Source: an uncultured Eubacteriales bacterium | GTDB taxonomy: Bacteria > Bacillota > Clostridia > Monoglobales > Monoglobaceae | Direction: 5' to 3' | DNA: 10,786 nt | Assembly: GCA_958346135.1 (NCBI GenBank) | Contig: CATVQN010000015.1 | Span: forward strand, 1-10,786 | Shown here: positions 1 through 7,831 of the stretch, in pieces | How positions within the stretch are numbered: position 1 is the stretch's first letter | How the letters are laid out: each line of letters opens with the position of its first letter | Notes under the pieces: generated by a model | Told to the model about the DNA's origin: nothing | The model's database searches: none | Seen by the model: only the letters and a program-made list of their open reading frames with translations | Made by a program: the position numbers and the translations under genes

Positions 1-1
1 G

Positions 2-118
2 CTGAATGTATTTGGCTTTTTATTATATCTTGTCAGCTGGATTCCCATCGGAATGCTGGGAGCGCTGAGACATACAAAAAAGAATTGGTATCACACCGAG
101 CATAAACCGGATATGTGA
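2..118 (+). CDS. C-terminal fragment of a membrane-associated protein, probably a family 2 glycosyltransferase (5' end outside window)
   Basis: An open frame enters from the left edge and stops at TGA 116-118, leaving 38 visible residues. The fragment starts with a hydrophobic segment (roughly residues 3-21, with FGFLLYLVSWIPIGMLGAL), followed by a basic, polar tail containing RHTKKNWYHTEHKP. A last membrane helix followed by a short W-x-x-T-x-H tail is common at the C-terminus of membrane-anchored family 2 glycosyltransferases of the polysaccharide synthase type. That is why I suggest this family, but no catalytic motif is in the window. The gene ends 19 nt before the glmS start on the same strand, so the two are probably cotranscribed. 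A UDP-sugar-using enzyme next to glmS would make metabolic sense. It could also be another integral membrane protein with a similar tail. Confidence 0.5.
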   Translation: MNVFGFLLYLVSWIPIGMLGALRHTKKNWYHTEHKPDM

Positions 119-127
119 TATCGGATT

Positions 128-131
128 GGAG
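128..131 (+). promoter_or_regulatory. Ribosome binding site that fixes the glmS start
   Basis: GGAG lies 6 nt upstream of ATG 138. An in-frame TTG at 126 overlaps this site and would add four residues before the Met-Cys pair. That would bury the N-terminal cysteine the enzyme needs, so ATG 138 is the functional start. Confidence 0.7.
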
Positions 132-137
132 ACTATT

Positions 138-1964
138 ATGTGCGGAATCGTTGGTTATGTTGGGAGCAAACAGGCAGCGCCTATCCTTTTGGATGGTCTG
201 AGCAAACTGGAATACCGTGGATATGACTCAGCAGGAATTGCAGTTATGACACCAAACGGTATTGATGTTCAGAAGTCAAAGGGCCGTCTCTCTGTACTTT
301 CGGATAAAATTGATGGAGGAAATTCCATGATCGGAACTATGGGAATCGGCCATACACGCTGGGCAACCCACGGAGAACCCTCTGATACTAACTCCCATCC
401 CCATTTGAGTAACTCCGGAAGATTTGCCGTGGTACATAACGGTATTATTGAAAATTATATCCGGCTTCGGGAGTTTTTGACGAAAAAAGGCTTTTCCTTT
501 ATCTCGGAAACCGATACAGAGGTCATTGCCCATCTGGTAGAGTATTACTATGACGGCGACATTCTTGATGCTGTAATTAAAGTGATTAACAAGGTAGAAG
601 GTTCTTATGCGCTTGGCATTCTCTGTGCCAATGACCCCGACTTTTTCATTGCCGTTCGGAAAGAAAGTCCTTTGATTGTAGGCCTCGGTCAAGGCGAAAA
701 CTATATCGCCTCGGATATTCCGGCCATTTTGTCGCACACCCGTGATGTATATTTTCTGGAAAACAACGAAATTGTGGTTTTAAATTCCCATTCGGTAAAA
801 ATCTATAATACCGACCGTGAGGAAATCCACAAAGAAATCTTTAAAGTCAACTGGGACATTTCTGCTGCCGAAAAAGGCGGCTATGAACATTTCATGTTCA
901 AAGAAATTATGGAGCAGCCGCGGGCTCTGCGGGAAACCATCAGTCCCAGAATCAAGAACAGTAAAATTGACCTTGATAATATTTCGCTGACTGCGGACTA
1001 TCTGCGTTCCATTCAAAAAATATATATTGTTGCCTGCGGCAGCGCCTATCATGTGGGTGTAGTTGGAAAATATATCATTGAGGATATGCTGCGGATTCCT
1101 GTGGAAGCCTCTATTGCCTCGGAATTTCGATACATGAATCCTATAGTTGACGAAAACTCTCTGGTGCTTGTAATCAGTCAGTCCGGTGAAACGGCAGATA
1201 CGATTGCGGCGATGCGTGAGGCTAAAAATTTAGGAGCCCGTACCTTTGCGATTGTAAATGCGGTGGGCAGTGCCATTGCCCGTGAGGCTGATGATGTTCT
1301 TTATACCTGGGCCGGCCCCGAAATCGCTGTTGCAACCACCAAAGCGTACAGTACGCAGCTGACCGCTATCTACCTGTTTGCACTCTATGCAGCACAGGAG
1401 CTGAATTTGCTTTCTGACGGAAAGTTTGCTTCTTATATTCAGGAGCTGGAGGCACTTCCGGAGAAAATTGATCATATTTTAAATAATAAAGGCGATATAC
1501 AGTATATTTCCTCTCTGTATTATAACAGCAAGAGCATCTTCTTCCTGGGACGGACGCTGGACTATGCGGTAGCACTGGAAGGCTCCTTAAAATTAAAGGA
1601 AATTTCTTATATTCACTCAGAGGCCTATGCCGCCGGCGAACTGAAACACGGCACCATTGCTCTGATTGAACCGGGAACTGTTGTGGTTGCTCTTTGCGGC
1701 GTTGATGCCTTGTATGACAAGATGCTCAGTAACATCAAAGAGGTGAAAGCCCGTGGCGCTGTTGTCATTGCAATTACAAAAGAAGGACATACTGATATTG
1801 CCAAAGAGGCGGATCATGTCATCTATGTTCCGGACTGCGGACCGCTGACTCTGCCTTCGGAAATGGTAATTCCTCTACAGCTGTTTGCCTATTATGTTTC
1901 ATCACTCAAGGGTCTGGATATTGACAAACCTCGTAATCTTGCTAAATCCGTAACCGTTGAATAG
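138..1964 (+). CDS. glmS: Glutamine--fructose-6-phosphate aminotransferase (isomerizing), GlmS
   Basis: This cytoplasmic enzyme converts fructose-6-phosphate and glutamine to glucosamine-6-phosphate and glutamate, the first step towards UDP-GlcNAc for peptidoglycan and other polymers. The 608-residue length is typical. The N-terminal glutaminase domain (about 1-240) begins Met-Cys-Gly-Ile-Val-Gly, with Cys2 becoming the catalytic N-terminal nucleophile after Met removal. It also shows HTRWATHG (72-79), HNGIIENY (100-107) and ETDTE (124-128). Two SIS sugar-isomerase lobes follow, with CGSAYHVG (300-307), SQSGETADT (348-356) and KEISYIHSEAYAAGELKHG (487-505). The C-terminal tail DKPRNLAKSVTVE holds the conserved lysine (603). 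ATG 138 is chosen over an in-frame TTG at 126 because Cys must directly follow Met. It follows the upstream gene fragment by 19 nt and is convergent with the ATPase operon. No glmS ribozyme can fit directly upstream. Confidence 0.98.
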   Translation: MCGIVGYVGSKQAAPILLDGLSKLEYRGYDSAGIAVMTPNGIDVQKSKGRLSVLSDKIDGGNSMIGTMGIGHTRWATHGEPSDTNSHPHLSNSGRFAVVHNGIIENYIRLREFLTKKGFSFISETDTEVIAHLVEYYYDGDILDAVIKVINKVEGSYALGILCANDPDFFIAVRKESPLIVGLGQGENYIASDIPAILSHTRDVYFLENNEIVVLNSHSVKIYNTDREEIHKEIFKVNWDISAAEKGGYEHFMFKEIMEQPRALRETISPRIKNSKIDLDNISLTADYLRSIQKIYIVACGSAYHVGVVGKYIIEDMLRIPVEASIASEFRYMNPIVDENSLVLVISQSGETADTIAAMREAKNLGARTFAIVNAVGSAIAREADDVLYTWAGPEIAVATTKAYSTQLTAIYLFALYAAQELNLLSDGKFASYIQELEALPEKIDHILNNKGDIQYISSLYYNSKSIFFLGRTLDYAVALEGSLKLKEISYIHSEAYAAGELKHGTIALIEPGTVVVALCGVDALYDKMLSNIKEVKARGAVVIAITKEGHTDIAKEADHVIYVPDCGPLTLPSEMVIPLQLFAYYVSSLKGLDIDKPRNLAKSVTVE

Positions 1965-2012
1965 AGCATAAAAAAGCAAATAACAAAATTTTAGCTCTGT
2001 TTTCAGCGAACG

Positions 2013-2046
2013 AAAAGCCTATGCACATTCTCGTGCATAGGCTTTT
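2013..2046. terminator. Perfect inverted repeat, probable bidirectional intrinsic terminator between glmS and the ATPase operon
   Basis: The arms AAAAGCCTATGCAC (2013-2026) and GTGCATAGGCTTTT (2033-2046) are perfectly complementary over 14 bp around the 6-nt loop ATTCTC. Each strand reads a stem with a GC-containing core followed by TTTT, because the flanking A tract becomes the T tract on the other strand. It lies 48 nt after the glmS stop and 85 nt after the stop of the convergent ATPase operon, so it can serve both. The T tracts are short (4 nt), so termination efficiency is uncertain. The rest of the 1965-2131 gap is AT-rich with no gene; a small palindrome TAGATTTTATCTA lies near 2098-2110. 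Confidence 0.85.
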
Positions 2047-2131
2047 ATGATTCTTGCATTTTTCCTGATCATACGCTCGGAGAAATTTCGATAAATTTAG
2101 ATTTTATCTAACTTCAAAATTGCACAGCACC

Positions 2132-2794
2132 TTACTGCGCCCGATGCTTCTCTTCAATGCGTTCCTTAATCATCATATCCTTGACCTTCATCAGACGAAT
2201 CTGTGTACTTCGCTCGTTTTCATCCAGCTTCATGGTGATATACCGTATTTTTTCCTGATAATCTGGTATCATAACGTGTTCTAAGGCATTTACACGCCGA
2301 CGTGTCTTTTCGATTTCGGCTGCCATTAGCTGACACGCCTTTTCCTTCCCCGCAAGCTCCAGCATCTGCGGAAAAACATCTGCCAAGCTCTTGACTGCAT
2401 CATCAAGATCGGCCGAGGTAAAACCGTAGCCATAGGAATAAATGTCATTTTGATCCGGTGTTCGGGTCTGATATTGAAATTCCGGGATCTCAACGCTCAT
2501 TACATTTTTGTAATCCACCTTCAAGGAAACGGATTGCTTCGGCGTCATTAGCGCCGTATGAAGAGCTGCATGATTCATAACCGCACTGGCTAAAACAAAA
2601 TTCTGATTCGCACTGCGGATTCCTTCTTCCACCTTTTGCCGGAGTGCCATGTTTTCCCGCACCATTTCCAGGAACTGACGCATAAGCTCATCCCGTTTAT
2701 CCTTCAGCAGCTTATGTCCCTTCAGCGCCGTTGCTAGCTTTCGTTTGAGCCGGGTCAATTCCATTCTGGTGGGATTAACCTGCGTCGTTGCCAT
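2132..2794 (-). CDS. ntpD: V-type ATPase subunit D (central rotor shaft)
   Basis: This is the last gene of the operon, with 220 residues as is usual for subunit D. The family forms the long antiparallel coiled coil that rotates inside the A3B3 head and couples ATP hydrolysis or synthesis to rotation. The N-terminus is diagnostic: MATTQVNPTRMELTRLKRKL followed by GHKLLKDKRDELMRQFL (about 28-44). The C-terminal helix, from about 160, carries EIEKTRRRVNALEHVMIP. The middle region is less conserved. ATG 2794 is preferred over an upstream in-frame TTG at 2830 because the family begins with this MATTQVNPT-like sequence and a strong AGGAGG sits 6 nt upstream. The start overlaps the end of ntpB by 20 nt, which suggests translational coupling. 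It ends facing glmS across a shared hairpin. Confidence 0.96.
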   Translation of the reverse strand: MATTQVNPTRMELTRLKRKLATALKGHKLLKDKRDELMRQFLEMVRENMALRQKVEEGIRSANQNFVLASAVMNHAALHTALMTPKQSVSLKVDYKNVMSVEIPEFQYQTRTPDQNDIYSYGYGFTSADLDDAVKSLADVFPQMLELAGKEKACQLMAAEIEKTRRRVNALEHVMIPDYQEKIRYITMKLDENERSTQIRLMKVKDMMIKERIEEKHRAQ

Positions 2795-4169
2795 AGGCTC
2801 CCTCCTTATAGTAGAGATCCAAATACTCATCTTTGATACGCTTTAACTCGCTTCGGGGAAGGATAGATAAAAGCTTCCAGCCAATATCCAGTGTTTCTTC
2901 AATGTCCCGGTTTGTCTGATAGCCTTGAGAAACATATTCATTTTCAAAGGCATCTGCAAACTTTGCATATTTTTTGTCCATCTCTGTCAGTGCAGCCTCA
3001 CCCAGAATGACCATCAGCTCTTTGGCCTCTTTACCCCGGGCATAAGCGGCAAACAGCTGGTTCATGGTATCCGCATGATCTTCCCTGGTTTTGCCCTTGC
3101 CGATACCCTTATCCTTTAAACGCGACAGGGAGGGGAGTACATCAATGGGCGGTGTTACATTCTTTCGATATAGCTCACGGGAAAGAATAATCTGCCCCTC
3201 GGTGATATAGCCTGTAAGGTCGGGAATCGGATGAGTTTTATCATCCTCCGGCATCGTCAGAATCGGAATCAGGGTAATACTTCCGTCCTTTCCCTTCTGT
3301 CTTCCGGCACGCTCATAAAGATTGGCAAGGTCGGTGTACATATAACCGGGATAACCACGCCGACCGGGAACTTCTTTTCGTGCAGCGGAAACCTCTCGAA
3401 GGGCATCGGCATAGTTCGTAATATCGGTCAAAATAACCAAAACGTGCATGCCTTTTTCAAAAGCCAAATATTCCGCAGCAGTCAAGGCTACACGGGGAGT
3501 AGAGATACGCTCTACCGCCGGGTCGTTCGCAAGGTTAATGAACAAAACCGTCCGGTCGATTGCGCCGGTTTCTTTAAAGCTGTCAATGAAGAAGTTTGCC
3601 TCTTCAAAGGTAATACCCATCGCTGCAAAAACAACGGCAAAAGGCTCGTTCGTTCCACGCACCTTTGCCTGACGGGCAATCTGGGCTGCAAGCTGTGCAT
3701 GCGGCAGACCGCTTGCCGAGAAGATCGGCAGCTTCTGTCCACGCACTAAGGTATTCAACCCGTCAATGGCAGACACGCCGGTCTGGATAAATTCCTGAGG
3801 ATAGTTACGTGCGGTAGGATTCATTGGTAAGCCGTTAATATCTAAGCGATCCTCCGGAAGAATTTCCGGACCACCGTCCGTACAGCGTCCAACACCGTCA
3901 AATACACGTCCCAGCATATCCTCGGATACTCCAAGCTCCATGCTATGTCCCAAAAAACGCACCTTGCTTGTCTCCGGATTGATTCCTGTGGCACTCTCAA
4001 AAAGCTGAACCAACGCATTGCTGCCGTCAATCTCCAGCACTTTACAGCGTCGGCGTTCACCGTTTTCCAGCTCAATTTCTCCCAAATCGTTATAATTTAC
4101 ATTTTCTACGCCGCGCACCAGCATCAAAGGTCCTGCGACTTCTTCAATGGTTTTATATTCCTTTGGCAT
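2775..4169 (-). CDS. ntpB: V-type ATPase subunit B (non-catalytic head subunit)
   Basis: Subunit B alternates with A in the hexameric cytoplasmic head and contributes to the nucleotide sites without catalysing. The 464-residue length is typical. The beta-barrel N-terminal domain (about 1-75) begins EVAGPLMLVRGVENV. The nucleotide-binding domain has SASGLPHAQ (151-159) in place of a true Walker A P-loop. That replacement separates B from A and from F-type subunits. Further family motifs are ISTPRVALTAAEYLAFE, ILTDITNYADALREVSAA and PGRRGYPGYMYTDLA. ATG 4169 is preferred to an in-frame TTG at 4172 because AGGAGG (4177-4182) is then 7 nt away. The ATG shares one base with the TGA stop of ntpA (TGATG), and the 3' end overlaps ntpD. 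Such junctions suggest coupled, near-equimolar translation of A and B. Confidence 0.97.
   Translation of the reverse strand: MPKEYKTIEEVAGPLMLVRGVENVNYNDLGEIELENGERRRCKVLEIDGSNALVQLFESATGINPETSKVRFLGHSMELGVSEDMLGRVFDGVGRCTDGGPEILPEDRLDINGLPMNPTARNYPQEFIQTGVSAIDGLNTLVRGQKLPIFSASGLPHAQLAAQIARQAKVRGTNEPFAVVFAAMGITFEEANFFIDSFKETGAIDRTVLFINLANDPAVERISTPRVALTAAEYLAFEKGMHVLVILTDITNYADALREVSAARKEVPGRRGYPGYMYTDLANLYERAGRQKGKDGSITLIPILTMPEDDKTHPIPDLTGYITEGQIILSRELYRKNVTPPIDVLPSLSRLKDKGIGKGKTREDHADTMNQLFAAYARGKEAKELMVILGEAALTEMDKKYAKFADAFENEYVSQGYQTNRDIEETLDIGWKLLSILPRSELKRIKDEYLDLYYKEGAYGNDAG
2801..2806 (-). promoter_or_regulatory. Shine-Dalgarno of ntpD embedded in the last codons of ntpB
   Basis: On the minus strand AGGAGG precedes ATG 2794 by 6 nt. 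The same bases encode part of the Lys-Glu-Gly of the NtpB C-terminus (KEGAYGNDAG), so the tail of one protein is constrained by initiation of the next. This site decides the ntpD start. Confidence 0.8.
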
Positions 4170-5935
4170 CAATATACCTCCTTCTGCTGCAGCTTTCCGG
4201 CTTCACTGCTAAGCTGCTGCATAATGGCTTCATATTCGTTCTCCATCTCGTCCAGTGCAACATATTTAAAACGTCCGATACGTTCTCTCACCGGAAGCGC
4301 AACCAATGCCTCCACATCCGCTCCCTTGTTGAGCGCATTCATGCATACATCATAGAATCCTAAAATCAGACGCATCATCAAGTGCTGTTTTGCAAGCGGA
4401 GTGTAAGTGTCTGTCTCATGGAATGCATTCTGGTGCAAAAAGTCCTCACGGATGGAGCGTGCTGCCTCCAGCTTAAGCCGATCCGGCGCAGAAAGGGCAT
4501 CCATACCAACCAACTTTACAATTTCTTCCAGTTCTGCTTCCTCCTGCAGCAAACGCATTAGTTCCGTACGCAGCTGCATCCAGTCCTCCTGAACATTTTT
4601 ATTAAACCATGGCTCTAAGCTGTCTAAATACAAAGAATAACTGTTGAGCCAGTTAATGGCCGGAAAATGTCGTTTATAGGCAAGCTCGGAATCCAGTCCC
4701 CAGAACACCTTGACAATTCGCAGCGTCGCCTGAGAAACCGGCTCAGAAATATCACCGCCCGGAGGAGATACGGCACCAATTACCGAAAGTGCGCCTTCTC
4801 TATCCTCCTGACCTAAAGCAATTACCCGTCCGGCTCTTTCATAAAACTGCGCCAAACGGCTGCCAAGATATGCGGGATACCCCTCTTCGCCCGGCATTTC
4901 CTCCAAACGTCCGGACATCTCACGCAACGCCTCTGCCCATCTGGAAGTAGAATCTGCCATCAATGCAACCGAATAACCCATATCTCTGAAATATTCCGCA
5001 ATCGTGATTCCGGTATAGATCGATGCCTCACGGGCAGCAACCGGCATATCCGAGGTATTGGCAATCAGTACGGTACGTTCCATGAGGGATTTTCCGGTCT
5101 TTGGATCAATCAGCTCCGGAAACTCGTTTAAAACATCTGTCATTTCGTTTCCACGCTCACCGCAGCCAATATAGACCACGATATCTGCCTCTGCCCACTT
5201 TGCAAGCTGGTGCTGAACCACGGTTTTACCGCTTCCGAAAGGTCCGGGAACCGCAGCAACACCGCCCTTTGCGATAGGAAACAGAGTGTCGATGACACGC
5301 TGACCGGTAATCAGAGGCATTTCCGGCGAAAGCTTTTGACGGTAGGGACGTCCAACACGCACCGGCCACTTCTGCGCCATGGTTAAATTTTGACTTCTTC
5401 CCCCATCGTCCAGCGTTGCAATGGTCTCGTCCACCGTAAAGGAACCGGATTCTATTTTCGTAATGTTTCCCTTCATTTTAGGAGGAACCATGATTTTTTG
5501 TATCACCACATCGGTTTCCTGAACAGTACCTATGACATCCCCGCCGGTGACAAAATCGCCCACTTTTTTCTCCGGAACAAAGTTCCAACGCTTATCTCTC
5601 GGCAGAGCGGGAACCTCGATCCCACGTTTTAGGTTATTGCCGGCAATCTCCCGAATGGCATCCAAGGGTCTTTGAATACCGTCAAACATACTGCCGATCA
5701 GTCCGGGACCGAGTTCTACACTCAGCGGAACATCAGTTGATTCCACCATTGCGCCGGGCCCCAGTCCGGAGGTCTCTTCGTAGACCTGAATGGAGGCTTG
5801 ATCTCCGTGAATCTCAATAATCTCACCAATCAGGCCTTGCTCACCCACTCGAACCACGTCAAACATATTTGCATCGCGCATTCCTTCGGCAATAACCAGA
5901 GGACCTGCGACTTTTTTAATCATACCTTTGCTCAT
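4169..5935 (-). CDS. ntpA: V-type ATPase catalytic subunit A
   Basis: The A subunit carries the catalytic nucleotide site of the V1/A1 head. The 588-residue protein has the N-terminal barrel (KKVAGPLVIAEGM, 7-19) and then the A-specific non-homologous bulge region, about 115-190, absent from B and from F-type beta. The nucleotide-binding core has the Walker A motif GPFGSGKT (231-238), GCGERGNEM (257-265), Walker B-like VALMADSTSRWAEALRE (323-339) and EEMPGEEGYPAYL (345-357). The C-terminal helical domain follows. The intact P-loop Lys237 and the GER glutamate mark it as catalytically competent. ATG 5935 is chosen because AGGAG lies 9 nt upstream (5945-5949) and MSKGMIKKVAGP fits the family. 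The longer in-frame extension to 5965 would run through this site and the end of the F gene. The stop overlaps the ntpB start by one base. Confidence 0.98.
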   Translation of the reverse strand: MSKGMIKKVAGPLVIAEGMRDANMFDVVRVGEQGLIGEIIEIHGDQASIQVYEETSGLGPGAMVESTDVPLSVELGPGLIGSMFDGIQRPLDAIREIAGNNLKRGIEVPALPRDKRWNFVPEKKVGDFVTGGDVIGTVQETDVVIQKIMVPPKMKGNITKIESGSFTVDETIATLDDGGRSQNLTMAQKWPVRVGRPYRQKLSPEMPLITGQRVIDTLFPIAKGGVAAVPGPFGSGKTVVQHQLAKWAEADIVVYIGCGERGNEMTDVLNEFPELIDPKTGKSLMERTVLIANTSDMPVAAREASIYTGITIAEYFRDMGYSVALMADSTSRWAEALREMSGRLEEMPGEEGYPAYLGSRLAQFYERAGRVIALGQEDREGALSVIGAVSPPGGDISEPVSQATLRIVKVFWGLDSELAYKRHFPAINWLNSYSLYLDSLEPWFNKNVQEDWMQLRTELMRLLQEEAELEEIVKLVGMDALSAPDRLKLEAARSIREDFLHQNAFHETDTYTPLAKQHLMMRLILGFYDVCMNALNKGADVEALVALPVRERIGRFKYVALDEMENEYEAIMQQLSSEAGKLQQKEVY

Positions 5936-5957
5936 TCTATCGTTCTCCTTTGCCAAA

Positions 5958-6275
5958 TCAATCACGGAACAGGATATCCGAACCGACAGCCTTTTCCACC
6001 GAATTTTTCACACCGGAAATTCCGGCACCCGTGTTTCCCCAGGCACCCGGAATCAAGATTACTGCCGGAAGTGTTTGCTCCTTGGCGGCTTCGATTTCAT
6101 CCGGGATTGCAGCCGCTGCTGCCTCGGTAATATAAATAACCCCATAATCTCCGCGGCATAGGTTGTGAAAACACCGTGCAATTTCTTCTTGTGTACTTGC
6201 AAAAAATGTATTGAGTCCAAGTGCCGCAAAGCCATAAATACTATCACGGTCACCCAGTACGGCAATACTATTCAT
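5958..6275 (-). CDS. ntpG: V-type ATPase subunit F (central stalk; NtpG in Enterococcus naming)
   Basis: Subunit F is a small Rossmann-like protein that binds the D shaft of the rotor and tunes ATPase activity. The 105-residue length is typical. The N-terminus IAVLGDRDSIYGFAALGL (4-21) is the family signature (usually I-A-V-x-G-D-x-D-S-x-x-G-F). YGVIYITE lies at about 44-51. The C-terminal region reads AVILIPG, then GISGVKNSVEKAVGSDILF, matching the conserved IPG and final helix. An alanine run (residues 52-56) sits after the second strand. ATG 6275 is chosen because the family starts within a few residues of I-A-V-L-G, and GGGAG is just upstream (6280-6284). An upstream in-frame start at 6311 would add 12 unrelated residues. 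The start overlaps the end of the C gene by 8 nt. The symbol follows E. hirae, where this subunit is NtpG; elsewhere it is called AtpF or NtpF. Confidence 0.93.
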   Translation of the reverse strand: MNSIAVLGDRDSIYGFAALGLNTFFASTQEEIARCFHNLCRGDYGVIYITEAAAAAIPDEIEAAKEQTLPAVILIPGAWGNTGAGISGVKNSVEKAVGSDILFRD

Positions 6276-7230
6276 ATAGCTCCCGCATCCTTTCTCGGAT
6301 AAGATTTTCATCCAGATGATTCAGTTTTCCCGAAAGGATCAGCCGCACCATCTTGATTTCATTTTCCACCGCCAGAACATAGGCAATAATAGGACCCAGG
6401 CCAAAGGATTTTGTCTTTTCAGGCAAAATACGCTCCATCAGCCGGTTATCACACCATTTTTCAAACGCAGAAAGAGAGATTTTCAATGCATCAACCGAAC
6501 CGGCATAGTCCGTATAACCCAAATATTCATAGATGGCCTCCATATCCTTAGAGGCAGCCAGTGACAGTCTCCGACAATCCAATTCAGCGCAAGGTGCAAG
6601 TGCTTTCTGGATAAAATCAGCCGTTTTTTCGGTAAGACAGCAGCGAACTGCAATTTTAATGTTCGTAGATGCCGTCTTCCACCGTGCATATTCCCGAATC
6701 AAGGGAATTGCAGATTCCTCACCCGCCTTTGAGATGGTCTCTAGCGTCGTCCGATCCAAATACATATCACAGCCTTGGCCATCCTGAGTTCTGAGTAAGA
6801 ATTCCAATGCATTTTTTCCGGGCTCAGAAAGAAAAGACGGCAAAAGCTCAAACTTTCGTTCCTTGACTGCTGCCCAAATCTCCTGCGCAGGTACGTTTCC
6901 GTATGCCAGAAAAAATTCTTCCGGATCTGCATCGCCGATTTGTGCCTTAACGGAAACCTTGAGATTATGAAAATCCGTTTCATAGCGCAAAATTTTAAAT
7001 TCCTCCTGGGCAACCGAAAGCTCATCAATAAATTTCCATAGATCCTCTCTTCTGGCATCCATCAGGGATTCCATTTTTCCGGTGTCGCCGGTATATCCTT
7101 TATCTCCTAATAGCTGTACTGTCTCCTCATAGGTAGCGGCCGCAAAAAGCTGTTCCACATCCTGACGAGTCAGCAGATCGCTTTCTCGTATATGCGTTCT
7201 GGCTACGCCATAGGCATAGGTTTCACTCAT
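6268..7230 (-). CDS. ntpC: V-type ATPase subunit C (d-type, AC39 family; links rotor shaft to K ring)
   Basis: This 320-residue, mainly helical protein belongs to the AC39/subunit d family. It forms a funnel on the cytoplasmic face of the proteolipid ring and holds the D-F shaft. The family is poorly conserved, but three features are clear. The N-terminus (YAYGVARTHIRESDLLT) fits the usual Y-x-x-x-x-A-R-x-R-x-x-E-x-x-L-L pattern. VEQLFAAATYEETVQLLGDKGY follows at about 25-46. The C-terminal repeat carries the most conserved stretch, FGLGPIIAYVLAVENEIKMVR (about 275-295), then LILSGKLNHLDENLIRERM. The start ATG 7230 overlaps the stop of ntpE as ATGA, and AGGAGG (7238-7243) lies 7 nt upstream. 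Length and position between E and F match the Enterococcus and clostridial ntp operons. Confidence 0.93.
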   Translation of the reverse strand: MSETYAYGVARTHIRESDLLTRQDVEQLFAAATYEETVQLLGDKGYTGDTGKMESLMDARREDLWKFIDELSVAQEEFKILRYETDFHNLKVSVKAQIGDADPEEFFLAYGNVPAQEIWAAVKERKFELLPSFLSEPGKNALEFLLRTQDGQGCDMYLDRTTLETISKAGEESAIPLIREYARWKTASTNIKIAVRCCLTEKTADFIQKALAPCAELDCRRLSLAASKDMEAIYEYLGYTDYAGSVDALKISLSAFEKWCDNRLMERILPEKTKSFGLGPIIAYVLAVENEIKMVRLILSGKLNHLDENLIRERMRELYE

Positions 7231-7823
7231 CGCGCCGCCTCCTGTCCAAACAAAAGCCGGTTTGCCTCATCACGCAGCAGCTCCATATTTTCGTCAAGCA
7301 GAGAACGAAATGTCATATCCACCTCGATTTGACCCAGGCTCAAAAGAAACCCGCCGTCTGCCGAAAGAGGCTCCTCGTCAATCAAGAAGCTGGGATGCTG
7401 TTTCTTTAACTCTTTTTTCAGATTCTTGCTGACAATTTCGCCGTCGCGGGGGACAAAATGTAAGATACCGCTTAGATTTTCCGGATATGCAGCCAGACGC
7501 CGCAGGACAAATTGCTCATAGGTTTCGTCATCCATCTGCAAAAGCGCCTGATAAGCGGCGTCAATTGCCGCTTCAATCAGCTTCTGTTTTTTCTCCAAAA
7601 TAATTTGACGGCCCTTGCGCTGTGCAGCCGACGTACTGCGCTCCAAAATATCCTTCGCAGCCTCTTGCGCCGCTTGCATATCCGTCTTTTCTTTTTCATT
7701 TAGCTCGTTTTTTACCCGTGAAATTTCCTCACTTGCTTTTTTCTTTGCCGCCTCCAAAATACCTTGGGCTTTGTCCCGGGATTCATCGAGCACCTCATTT
7801 AAAATCGTTTCCAATCCAGCCAA
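7227..7823 (-). CDS. ntpE: V-type ATPase subunit E (peripheral stalk), TTG start
   Basis: Subunit E pairs with the small coiled-coil subunit encoded at the start of the operon to form the peripheral stalks that hold the head against rotation. The 198-residue length is typical. The first half (about 10-90) is a charged, Lys/Glu/Ala-rich coiled coil. The second half is a globular head-binding domain ending in GGFLLSLGQIEVDMTFRSLL (157-176), a well-conserved family block, and then ENMELLRDEANRLLF. The start is TTG 7823: MAGLETIL fits the usual beginning, AGGAG lies 8 nt upstream, and the next in-frame Met is about 48 residues downstream, which would remove much of the coiled coil. It follows ntpK after 33 nt and overlaps ntpC by 4 nt (ATGA). 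Confidence 0.94.
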   Translation of the reverse strand: MAGLETILNEVLDESRDKAQGILEAAKKKASEEISRVKNELNEKEKTDMQAAQEAAKDILERSTSAAQRKGRQIILEKKQKLIEAAIDAAYQALLQMDDETYEQFVLRRLAAYPENLSGILHFVPRDGEIVSKNLKKELKKQHPSFLIDEEPLSADGGFLLSLGQIEVDMTFRSLLDENMELLRDEANRLLFGQEAAR

Positions 7824-7831
7824 AGCTCTCT

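Noticed and set aside
1..137. Possible glmS ribozyme directly upstream of glmS
   Set aside because: The region codes cleanly for the end of another protein until 19 nt before glmS, and I see no ribozyme core arrangement.
2089..2110. AT-rich palindromes (GATAAA/TTTATC and TAGAT/ATCTA) after the ntpD stop
   Set aside because: Short AT-only stems without a T tract; the nearby 14-bp hairpin explains termination better.
3231..3749. Long plus-strand open frame (172 codons) opposite ntpB, and other frames of 60-150 codons opposite or within the ATPase genes and glmS
   Set aside because: They lie wholly within strongly conserved genes in another frame, show low-complexity or arginine/cysteine-rich translations typical of antisense frames, and match no family I recognise.
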